Assembly (NCBI GenBank): GCA_015179125.1
Contig: WHVA01000495.1
Coordinates: forward strand, 17,708-81,707
Direction of reading: 5' to 3'
Source of the DNA: Gautieria morchelliformis
Taxonomy: Eukaryota > Basidiomycota > Agaricomycetes > Gomphales > Gomphaceae
DNA length: 64,000 bases
A program made the position numbers and the translations under genes. The notes under the pieces are model-generated. The model was not told the origin of the DNA. It searched no databases and saw only the letters and a list, made by a program, of their open reading frames with translations. Below, piece after piece: positions 54,313 to 64,000 of the stretch (the stretch's first letter is position 1; every line of letters begins with the position of its first letter).

Positions 54313-54809
54313 TGTAGAGGACAGGAATTATAGGCAGTAGGTATGGGCTTGTTATTCAAAAGAATAGACTAGAAATCAATTCACTCTCTCAGTGAATTTA
54401 GTGGTCACTCTAAATATATTATACACTACCTAGAAATCAATTCACTACAGAGCATTTCTAGGTCAATAAATGCAAAGACTACTAGACTAATTTACTTGCC
54501 TCTCTCAGTGAATTTAGTGGTCACTGAGAGAGGGGGAAATGTGTTCCACTGCGCATGTACTACTACCCGGCCCTTTAGCGCCAAGAGCTCGCGCGTCGAA
54601 GTCATTTCAGACTCCGCTGGGTGCAGCCGCCTGTGAAAGTAGGAATAACAAGATGAAATAGAGAGATAAGGAATGAGTGGAAAATTTCGAAAATAACCAG
54701 AGAAATGGATGCATAATACAAGAACAATGTGAGAAGAACTTGGAAGGCCACACAACAAATTGGATATATTATGCTTGATTTTGGTGCAGGAGCATAAATG
54801 CACCCAACA
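54313..54809 (-). repeat. 3' LTR of copia element 2
   Basis: 497 bp, starting TGTTGGGTGC and ending CCTCTACA on the element strand. It differs from the 5' LTR by a handful of substitutions or single-base changes, for example near 54574 and 54780. Confidence 0.95.
54499..54533. repeat. 13-bp perfect-stem hairpin in the 3' LTR
   Basis: CCTCTCTCAGTGA (54499-54511), a 9-nt loop, then TCACTGAGAGAGG (54521-54533). One arm plus the loop sequence also occurs nearer the LTR edge (about 54387-54410), so the arm itself is part of a direct repeat. Confidence 0.85.
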
Positions 54810-54822
54810 CGCCCCCTCAAGC

Positions 54823-57800
54823 TTAATATATTCCGATTTGCTCGTTGAGAATCTTCACTCTAGGACTAGGAAGTCCTTTAGTGAGGATATCTGCCAACAT
54901 TTGTTCGGTTGGCAAATAAACGAGCTTGGCTTGTTGATTTTTGATTATATCTCGAAGGAAATATAACCTGATGTCGAAATGCTTGGTTCTCGTGTGTTGT
55001 TGGGTGCATACGTGATGGCAATGGCTGATTGATTGTCTGAATAAACTTGGATGGGTCTGTTCAGTGGTTGGAATATTTCAGAAATAAAATGGCGCATCCA
55101 AAGAGCCTCTTTGCCCGCATGGGTCAGGGCGACGAATTCGGCTTCAGTTGATGAGAGGGCTACTATCGACTGTTTCTGGCAACTCCATGAAACAGTGCCT
55201 CCATCAATCTGAAATAAGTATGCCGAATACGAACGCCTATGACTCTGTGAACCCCAATCCGCATCTGAATACCCATCAAGCCGTCTTGATTTCTTCCAAG
55301 TGTGAGCTTGTAATGCTTCGTGCCTTTCAAATATTTGAAGACACGTTTGACTGCATTCCAGTGTGTGCCACCTGGATTTTCAAGGAATTGCGAGAGTAAT
55401 GACACCGCAAATGCAATGTCAGGTCGAGTGGCTACAGCCGCCCACATCAGTGATCCTATAGCTTGCCTGTATGGAAACTTCGACATGGCTTTCTTGCCTC
55501 TCTCTGTAGAAGGGCATTGGTCTTTAGATAATTTTACGGCTGGATCAAGAGGCGTAGCATAAGTCTTTGCATCTTCGAGATTAAATTTTTTGATGATCTT
55601 CTCGATGTATGCAGGTTGTGAAATTGCAATGGTCTTCTTCTGCCAGTCTCTTTCGATTTTGAGATTCAATAGCCAATGAATCTCGCCTAGATCTTTCATA
55701 CTGAAGACCTGAGCAAGATCTCGTTTGACTTCGTCCAGGACTGATTGATTCTCAGCTGTGATGGTAAGGTCGTCCACAGCTGTTGCAATGATCACATGCC
55801 CCTTTCCGCCACGTCTATAAAATACAGCCCCGTCTGTGGCTGACGTAGTGAATCCTAACTTGTGGAATTCACCACTTAGACGTTTGTACCATTCTCTTCC
55901 AGATTGCTTGAGGCCGTAGAGTGCTTTCTTCAAAAGTAGCACTTCGCCTTTGTCTCCTGACTCATATCCATACGGCTGCTTCATGTAAATAGGTTCGGGC
56001 AACTTAGCATTGAGGTATGCATAGTCCACGTCCATTTGATGAATAGGCCAGTCATTCCTAGCAGCAATGGCGCATATGATCCGTAGGGAGGATACCGAGC
56101 AACAGGTGAGTATGTCTCATCATAGTCGATTCCAAACTTCTGCGTGAAGCCTTGGGCGACCATTCTCGATTTAGGTACTATTGGTTTCCCTTCTGGATTA
56201 CGCTTCCAAAGGTAGACCCATTTGTTGCCGACAATGTTGGCTCCAGGAGGTGGTTTGGTTCTTTCCCACACTCCCTTGTCGATTAGGGCCTCATACTCTT
56301 TGTCCATTGATTTCTTCCACATAGGATTATTCAGAGCTTCGTCTGCATTGCTAGGTTCAATTTGACTCAAATCCGGCGCCTTAATGTTGTTTTGACCGTC
56401 GGTTAGAAACGCACTGATGGCACACTCATAGCTACTGATGCCATCAATCTCGGAGGATAATTCTTGGTCGAATAAAACTTCTTCATGGTCCTCAACGTCC
56501 TCGTAAGCTAGCGTAGTCGTATGTGCGCCAGTTTGTCTCTGAGTTTGAGATCTTGTCACGGGACCTGATGGGGCCGGCTGCACTTGTTGTTGACGGATCC
56601 TTTCGCTTCTCCTTATCGGTTCAGCTTCTCTAGGTCTGTCATCAACTCCCTGAATAGGTTGCAGCTTTTCAAGATATTCTTCCGGTGCACTTTCATCAAT
56701 TTCTTCGATCTTTGCCTCTTCGCTGACTAAGCGACCGGGCACAGGCACTGATGCCGGAATGGCTTTCTTCTCTTCTTTAGACGTAGGTAGCTTGGATTCC
56801 TCAATAGAAATGATTGGGACCTTTCCCTTCTTCATTTCTGAATCAAAGACAACGTTCCGCTCGACAGAAACTTTGTGCGAGTCAGGCCAATAAACATAAT
56901 GACCATGGCTCTGCGCAGAAATTCCTATCCACCGAGCTCTTTTGGCACGAGCTGCCAATTTATCTCCCTGAGTGATTTTAACGTAAATTTCAGTTCCCCA
57001 CGCGTGAATGTCTTTGAGATTCGGTTTTTCATGGTGAATCATCTCGTAGGGCGTTTTATCTGGTAGAGCTCTTGTATGCGTCCTGTTCCTAAGATAATTG
57101 GCATGCTGTATCGCATAGCCCCATAATATCTTAGGAAGGCTTGATTCTAGCAGCATGGCACGAGTTCTCTCAGTGAGGGTTCGGTTCAGGCGTTCCGCAA
57201 CACCATTGGACTCTGGTGTGTCGTGTACCGTCAACTGATGCTTCGTGCCTTGTTTGGCTAGATGCTGTTCGAATTCAGAGCTCGTATACTCGCCCCCTCG
57301 ATCAGAAACAAGTGCCTTGATGTGCACATTTCTCTGTCGAAGCATTAAAGCCTCGTAGAGCTTGTACTTTGAGAATGCTTCTGATTTGTTCGCCATGAGA
57401 TAGATCACCGATTCTCTTGAGTAGTCATCGATAAAGGAGACATAATATGACTTCTTATCGATCGTGAGGTGTCTTGCAGGTCCCCAGACATCAGAATAAA
57501 TTCTGTCACCGAATTTTGATGTTCGGTCTCTGGGTTCTCGAGGAAGAGGTTTGCGCGCAATCTTGGCCTGAATACACGCATCACAGACAATTCTATCGCC
57601 TGTGGAGCTCAGTTCAATGCCCAATATCATGCCATGATTTAATAGATGTTGTAGGGACTTCTGCGAGATGTGCCCCATCTTTTGATGAATTTCCATGGCA
57701 GATAAACACATATGGGCTTGAGCACTTGGTGACTGGAGGTCTAGTCGATATAAGCCATTGACTTTCGGTGCTTGCATCAATACTTTTCCAGCAGCATTAG

Positions 57801-58113
57801 ATATTGTGCATTTCTGGCCACCGAGTCGAATGTCGTAGCCAGCATCATCGCACCGACCGATCGAGACGAGGGTAGCAGCAATTTTGGGTGCATAGTATGT
57901 ATCTTGCAACGTGACTTCTACTGTTCTATCTCCAACCTTATTGGATAATACGAGCAGTCCTGAGCCGAAGGCATCAAAGGTACCTTTGTTGGCTGCTCGG
58001 ATAGTCCTCGGCTGTGAGAATTGACAGTAGTTCCTCAATAAATTTTTGTGAGGAGTCATATGCGATGTCGTTCCGGTGTCGAGTATGACTATAACTCCTG
58101 AGGATGTGCTCAA
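54823..58113 (-). pseudogene. Copia element 2 pol: protease, integrase, RT, RNase H (frameshifted)
   Basis: A 710-codon open part (58113-55981) has the protease motif VILDTGTTSHM, the GAG-pre-integrase zinc region (HQKMGHISQKSL ... CDACIQAK), and the integrase core (SDVWGPA, FIDDYSRESVIYL, HDTPESNGVAERLNRTL with the DDE-type residues). It continues to the RT start KSRMVAQGFTQKFGIDYDET. A net -1 frame change near 56085 leads to MDVDYAYLNAKLPEPIYMKQ, LKKALYGLKQSGREWYKRL and AVDDLTI, the catalytic Asp pair. Another change near 55290 leads to RNase H (SSTEAEFVAL, VYSDNQSAIAI). It ends LNEQIGIY at 54823. Confidence 0.85.
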
Positions 58114-59062
58114 GTTGAAATTAGAGCACTCGTCAAAATTGGTGAAGGCAAGATGCCCATCACCACTTTCCTCAGAAGTAGACTCTTCTTCGGCAACATT
58201 CGCTTTTGCTTTACCCTTCTTCTTCTTCTTGCCTTGGCTTTCTTCTTCTGACGTGGTCCTTGACCTTCTTTACCACCTCCTTTAGCCCAGCAATTTTCGA
58301 TGGAATGTCCAGGCTTTTTGCAGTTGGTGCATACATGCGCCTTCTGCCCCTTCTGGTCCTTCTTAGTAGATGAACCAATAAACACCTGCTCTTCTTGCGG
58401 GAGTGTTTTCTTCCTGTCATACTGAGCCTTTAGTACCCTAATAATATTATCAGGGACCAATGGCATCCCCGCATTCTTCAAGCGAAGTTGTAAGGGCATT
58501 CATGACTGCCTCATAGGATGGTGGAAGTGACGCAAGGATTATGTCCATGAATTCTTCTTCAGAAACTCTAGCTCCCATCTCATTAAGACGAGCATATAGG
58601 TCTTGGGCTTGTCCAAGTGATCTCTCAAGTCTCCATCCTCAGGACATCTCATACTGCGGAGTTGTCTCTGCAGGCTGGTGAGGACCATCTTGGGCTTTTT
58701 GGTCATTTCATTGACCAGTGCATCCCAAGTCTCTTTTGCTGTCTTCTGCTTCTGTAGCATCAGGGCTAATGACTCTGACACTGAGACGATGATTTGGGTC
58801 TTGGCTTGTCCTTCTCTAGCAAGGTATCTCTCCAGCTTCTCCTCGGCCTTATCCATCTGAGTTTCCTCAGCTTCTGTTAGAATATGGCCTGGGGGCATGA
58901 CTGGAGGATCAGGAGGTCGAGTGACTCTCCTTCTACATGCTTGAGCAAATTTTTGGACTCGAAATAGCTGATGAGAGTGGCTCGCCACAATGGCCAATTA
59001 CTTCCATCAGTAGCAAGCTTCTCAACACCCAACAGCTTCTCAGAAGTGTCTCCGGGGCCCAT
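58114..59062 (-). pseudogene. Copia element 2 gag (several frameshifts)
   Basis: Starts MGPGDTSEKLLGVEKLATDG at 59062, with the ATG inside the primer-binding motif. The copia gag fold follows (NWPLWRATLISYFESKNLL, then after a -1 shift RPPDPPVMPPGHIL, EETWDALVNEM-type helices). A zinc knuckle reads CTNCKKPGHSIENC (C-x2-C-x4-H-x4-C). Frame changes occur near 58938, 58600, 58475 and 58225. The reading joins the protease region without a stop once those are allowed for. Confidence 0.8.
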
Positions 59063-59067
59063 AACCC
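59055..59067 (-). other. Primer binding site of copia element 2 (tRNA-iMet anticodon arm), overlapping gag ATG
   Basis: Immediately inside the 5' LTR the element strand reads GGGTTATGGGCCC. This is complementary to the whole anticodon stem-loop of initiator methionine tRNA (GGGCCCAUAACCC). The gag ATG at 59062-59060 is the ATG within this site. Confidence 0.75.
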
Positions 59068-59564
59068 TGTAGAGGACAGGAATTATAGGCAGTAGGTATG
59101 GGCTTGTTATTCAAAAGAATAGACTAGAAATCAATTCACTCTCTCAGTGAATTTAGTGGTCACTCTAAATATATTATACACTACCTAGAAATCAATTCAC
59201 TACAGAGCATTTCTAGGTCAATAAATGCAAAGACTACTAGACTAATTTACTTGCCTCTCTCAGTGAATTTAGTGGTCACTGAGAGAGGGGGAAATGTGTT
59301 CCACTGCGCATGTACTACTACCCGGCCCTTTAGCGCCCAAGAGCTCGCGCGTCGAAGTCATTTCAGACTCCGCTGGGTGCAGCCGCCTGTGAAAGTAGGA
59401 ATAACAAGATGAAATAGAGAGATAAGGAATGAGTGAAAAATTTCGAAAATAACCAGAGAAATGGATGCATAATACAAGAACAATGTGAGAAGAACTTGGA
59501 AGGCCACACAACAAATTGGATATATTATGCTTGATTGTGTGCAGGAGCATAAATGCACCCAACA
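59068..59564 (-). repeat. 5' LTR of copia element 2
   Basis: 497 bp, nearly identical to the 3' LTR. It carries the same perfect hairpin (59254-59266 with 59276-59288). Confidence 0.95.
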
Positions 59565-59763
59565 ACCGTTTCATCATAAGCGACATCTAATATTATCCTC
59601 AAAGTCCCGCGGCTGGGCTATACAAACAACTGGTCCACTTTTCCGCAATGAAGCAGTTGAACTCCCCACTTCCTTCTCGAGAGCGGCGCTAGCGCTGTAG
59701 CTTCGTCGGACCCAAATTTTTGACGCGCGACCAAGACTGAGCCGAAACCAAAATTGCAGGGAC
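59565..59763. promoter_or_regulatory. Remaining native upstream sequence of CWH43 (199 bp)
   Basis: Only about 200 bp of original sequence separates the copia 5' LTR from the CWH43 start, so the element probably replaced or pushed away the distal promoter. No TATA box is obvious. Confidence 0.45.
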
Positions 59764-62700
59764 ATGTTTCAACTACCAGCTGCATATATCTCTAAAGCTC
59801 ATACCACGATTGGCATCAGCCGCATTTTTGAGTTGCTCTCCTGATAGCATCAAGGCTTCACTATCGCAAAATCGTGAAAAATGAGGTCGCGGATATCCGG
59901 ACGAATGGTGGCCATCTGTTTCAGCGACGTATGTGCAAAACAGCACAGGACACTGCTCATTAAATTATCTTACCCTTTCAAAGAATTGGGGATTGGTATC
60001 CGAACGCAGGTTGAGAAAATCTATATTTCGCTGACAATCGCTTAGACGACAACAGGTAGTGTTTTCCAGATCCTCATTGCACTGACTGCTGGTCAGTCGC
60101 CTTCTCTTAGAACTCTTTGCATTGTTTCCGGTTCATAAATATACAAGGCCTCGGTTTGCCCTTGTATTCTGCTGGTGGTTCCTCACCCGATCGACGACAT
60201 CAAACCTACCCACCATTGTGGCCATTTGTGGTCTTGTTAGATCAGTTACCTGTGGAGGATGGGTTTACATTACGTTGGTCCTTTTTCTGACTTGAGGCCC
60301 GCCATTTGAAACGGTTGGGTAGCTCATCCGACGACCACGACGCACACGACGTCTTGATGGTATCATACATGGTCCTTAACCTACCCTGGATGATTGGATG
60401 TATAATTTGTACCCCGCCGAAAATAATTTGACCCGTAGGCAGCGGTCAGTGGCTTTATCTACCGTCTCTACCTATTTAATTGTGTTCTAACTCGGATAGG
60501 AAAATCACTGCGTCATTGTGTGTGACTGAGATGGATGTCTGAGGTGTGCTGGATACTGATTTCACACAGATTCTTCCTTGCTATCGTTCCAATGGTGTAC
60601 TTCTTTGTACAGCACAAGGTACACTTGGTTCCTGGCGGTGCGAGCATGTTCTACAATAGATACACAAAGTTGGAATACTGACATCTTCTTCAGCGCTTAT
60701 ACCAGGTATGGCTTTGCGAATGGTTTTTAATCATGACAGATGTCTGGTTCGACTCAATAACTGCAAATGATTTTTCGGTGCTTGAGGTAATATTTTAGAG
60801 TTCTAGTAGCGAAAGTTTACTTGACCTTTCCAACGTTAATACCGCCCTTCCACAGAGGTGGTTTTATCAAAAAGGTATGAATGATAGTAATTGTGTGTCC
60901 CTCGTCTGTTGTGCTTCAATCATTCGTGGTTGAGATGTGTTCTCGCCGTAGATCGTCAGTGATGGAGCATACCCAACCGTTGTCTTTGGAATCCCCACCA
61001 CCCCAGAGTTCTCACGCCGACCTGAAAACTCAAGTCTCCTCAGATAGCACAAGACCTCATATGTCGCTTAGAAATGCCTTCCGTGTGCGGCTTGGAGCGC
61101 CCCAGTCTTTGCAACATATATGCTCCTTTCTGGCAGATGTCTATCTGGGTATGTTACTCGTGATTTTTTTCTTTGAAATTTCTAATACTGGGAGGCCAGC
61201 ATACATGTGGTGGTCAATATTTACGGCTCTTGTCCATCCCTTTTCTACTTCTCCGTGTGGCAGCTTTCCTTTTCGGGTCAGGAAGTATCGTTATTCGCGA
61301 CTGTGTCGCCAATTCTTCTCGGAATGACGTCTGTGCGTACATCTTTAAGCACTCACAGCGGACGGACATGGCTACAAATACTGTCTGTCCTTGGACTCGT
61401 GGCGTACAAAATTGAACATCCACTGCTGCGACTTCTGGCAGTTACATGTGCGAATGTCTCTGGCTCCCTCCTCAGAGCAATCGAATGGGGCAATCAGCAA
61501 GAAGCCGAAAAGCATGGGATAATACGTCGCGCTCGATCCAGTGAAGACCATCATTAACTCCCTTAATGCCAGTCCTGCTCTTGGTCTGGTCGTTTCATCC
61601 CTATCCAAGCTGGTCAACCATACTGTCAATGTAGGTACATCTCCCCATCCTGCCTCATCTTGTATATACTCACATCCTGTACAACAAAAGCCGGTCTGGC
61701 CAATTGTAGATGGTCAGTCGGGAGGATGGAACAAAATTGGCATTCTTTTGGCTGTTTTGCCGTCCAGGATTACGCCACGCGTGACTTGCCCGATGGAATC
61801 TCTCGGGGACAGAACGGCCTCACAACACCATCTGAGAATGACGTTGATTCCTCGTCAATGGCGACCGAAAATCCTGCTGCTAATCCATCTGACTCCGTCG
61901 TTCCCAACACAGGCTTATTCGAGCATTGGGCATGGCCTCTGTTGGCCTGGGTGGTCTCATCTTCTCCGTACACTGCTTCCTTACCGACTCTGGTACCTTA
62001 GTCGCATATTCTTGGACAGGTTACCCTATTACTGGCCATTCCCTGGATTACATGGCTACCTAACTCTGATGGCCATGGCACTGGGCATAAGTATCTCTAA
62101 CTCCACTGTAAAAGCCGTGGTCTGTCATCCAATATGGATGATCTTCGGTGCATTATCCAGTTACCTCATGTATCAGTGGCGAGATTGGCCTGGTTATATT
62201 GCTGGTTTGTGTCTTTCCGTATTCCTGACCTCACTCATCCCCGTGATTATCCGCATCGCATCGCTCAACGGCAAGCATTCCCCGGGAAAGGTGTATTGCA
62301 CAGCGTGGCTGTTCGTGTGCTTCCTGGACTTCGCGAATGTCTGGACAGTGGCATATGCTTTTGTTCCTGCTGGTTGGGTTTTAAGAGAACGAACAGACAT
62401 GTGATCATTTTGGTCTTTATTCAGGCTTTTGATTGGATAGATTTCCAGAGTCCTCACTATTCAAATGGTGCACTGGGAATGGGATTGGTCCCCGAATGGT
62501 GGAGATCATCCCTGACTATCCCATCTATTCTCCCGTCTACGCTTAAGTCTACTTTCGGCTCCGAAGTGAGACGGTTGTTGGCCTTGTTCTGGTGTCTGTA
62601 TCCTTTCTTGCCACGACCACATTGTTCTCTACCCCCACACCAAGGCCCCATCATGCAGACCAGAGACTGATCACTGCAGGGATATGGACCGTCCATTTCG

Positions 62701-64000
62701 GTATAGATGATGCCGGTCGAGAATCTCAGTATAGAATGCGTGATCTCATTAAGTAAGTGACTTATGTGTTTATTTCATACCGATGTATATATGGCCGCAG
62801 GACATGCAGCTCGATATTGTGGGCTTACTGGAAACCGATCTACACGTAAGTCTATGATTGTGATGCTCGGCTAGCTGGACATTCGACGTTTACAGCGATT
62901 TGTGTTTGGAAATCGTGACCTGTAAGTAACCTTCTCATATACAAACTAGCAGCAGTTGAAGTCGTCCTTACGTAGCACTCGTGTAATTTCGGAAGACCTC
63001 GGTTATGTAGGATGGTTTCCGACCTGCCGCACTATTATTTTTTGATAGCCAATGGCAACAGTATGTCGACATTGGTCCTGGCCCCAACTCCCATACATGG
63101 GTGCAGCCCTCTTGTCAAAGGTAAAGCTTTCAAGCTCTCTCGATGATGTTGGTTGACGATCATGTACCAGTTTCCGATCTTGTCGTCCACTCATCATCTT
63201 CTTCCATCGCCACATGGAGAACTTGCACCCGCGATATCAGCAGTTCTGGATGTTGGGGACAGAATGTCACAGCTGTTGTCTACATAATGGGCAAGGTATA
63301 ATCTGCATACCTGTATCAATCTTTCCTTTGCTAATATCGTGCAGAGGAAGACGCGCTAGACCGTGAGCTGCAGAGTACGGAGCTCGCACGGATCATGGCC
63401 TCAATATATCCAGATCCGGCAATATTCTTGGGTTACGTCGGTGAGACTGTTCATCACCATGCGGTAGATCCTTAGCTAACTTATCATAGTTTCCCAACCA
63501 CTCGCTGCTCGACGCATGTGATGTTTTCATCTGGCCTTCAGCTCGTTCTCACTGTTATACCAATTTAGCTAACCCGTATGAATACTTGTCACGGATGGTC
63601 GCATGCATGATATTGACGAGGAAGATTGGGATCGTTGTAAGGTCCTCAATTTAAAAGGGAATAGAGAGCTTAACATACGCTCACAGGTGTGATACATCCA
63701 TACCGAGGCTCTACGGTGTCATACGCTAAGTCTCGCGGTCTACTATCACTGACACGTAACACCTCACACACCTCCCCCAACCCCCTCCCCTTGGAAATCC
63801 ACTGATAGTCTACTCCAGGAACTACAAGTAGGGAAATTCGTTTTACCCAAACTCGGCCACCCCGTCATTGAGGCACCACGCGAGGAACTTACTTACGAAT
63901 CTTTCGTGAGGACTTACCTCATCGATGTATGTAACTCGCCAGCTCTTTGCTACGCATTGGCAATTGATCGCTCTTCAAAGGTGGTTCCCAGATGAGTACT
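59764..64000 (+). CDS. CWH43: CWH43-like GPI-anchor lipid remodelling protein (3' end outside window; frameshifted as given)
   Basis: ER membrane protein that exchanges GPI-anchor lipid for ceramide in yeast. Start [16 protein letters not shown]. The Frag1-like N-terminal part reads [89 protein letters not shown]. The middle has many membrane segments ([66 protein letters not shown]). The C-terminal endonuclease/exonuclease/phosphatase-like domain shows [65 protein letters not shown] and [10 protein letters not shown]. About fifteen exons. As given, single-base frame breaks occur at about 59798, 59830, 59893, 61231, 61758 and 62029, so the copy is either a recent pseudogene or affected by sequence errors. 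Confidence 0.8.

Larger units (their letters stand above)
54313..59564 (-). mobile_element. Complete Ty1/copia retrotransposon (copia element 2), TSD ACCGT
   Basis: Element of 5252 bp with 497-bp LTRs at both ends (54313-54809 and 59068-59564). It is flanked by perfect ACCGT duplications (54308-54312 and 59565-59569). Read on the minus strand: 5' LTR, tRNA(iMet)-type primer site, gag, protease, integrase, RT, RNase H, a polypurine tract (TTGAGGGGGCG), 3' LTR. The LTRs differ at only a few positions, so the insertion is young. The coding region nevertheless carries several single-base frameshifts. Confidence 0.95.

Noticed and set aside
55163..58113. RIP-type mutation as the cause of broken frames in copia element 2
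   Set aside because: The breaks are single-base losses, not C-to-T stops, and the LTRs are almost identical.

Overview
This window is nuclear DNA from a filamentous basidiomycete, most likely an agaricomycete. The host genes are dense, on both strands, and split by many introns of about 50-60 bp. The gene content is fungal: a trifunctional tryptophan enzyme (GATase-IGPS-PRAI), the NADPH oxidase regulator NoxR, an Nup159-type FG nucleoporin, a Las17-binding SH3 protein and CWH43. I saw no prokaryotic operon features, CRISPR array, tRNA or rRNA gene. Host gene structures below are read by eye from splice-site logic and family motifs, without transcript data.

Layout. (1) 1-16.8 kb is a transposon graveyard. 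A PIF/Harbinger transposase and its Myb/SANT-like partner come first. A Ty1/copia element follows, hit by two solo LTRs. A Ty3/gypsy element is joined into that copia, and is itself split by two solo LTRs. A remnant of another gypsy gag with its LTR ends the region. Four insertions can be proved from 5-bp target-site duplications (ACCAG, GTACC, TACAG, CCCTG). (2) 16.9-31.3 kb is a metabolic and secretory stretch: aldo/keto reductase, a secreted histidine phosphatase, an MFS sugar transporter, trp1 with a perfect Gcn4/CPC1 site in its promoter, noxR, and a phytase-like histidine acid phosphatase. (3) 31.5-53.7 kb is mostly housekeeping: a large disordered protein, a four-span MARVEL-like membrane protein, a CCDC174-like protein, COX12, PRP18, an unknown small protein, an LSB1/PIN3-like SH3 protein, NUP159, pICln, a Nudix CoA diphosphatase and an inositol polyphosphate 5-phosphatase. 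(4) 54.3-59.6 kb is a structurally complete, young copia element on the minus strand (497-bp LTRs, TSD ACCGT). It landed about 200 bp upstream of CWH43, which runs off the right edge.

How genes relate. There is no single pathway cluster. Two head-to-head pairs share very short promoters: COX12/PRP18 (77 bp) and LSB1-like/NUP159 (85 bp). trp1 and the sugar transporter are also divergent (263 bp). PRP18 and an unknown ORF overlap tail-to-tail.

The points most worth a second look are: an LTR family with variable internal 5' subrepeats and a persistent antisense ORF; premature stops in the gypsy element that all fit C-to-T or G-to-A transitions; half-tRNA(iMet) primer sites in both copia elements; two apparent GC-AG introns in host genes; and a run of net minus-one frameshifts confined to 55-63 kb that affects both the young copia and CWH43.
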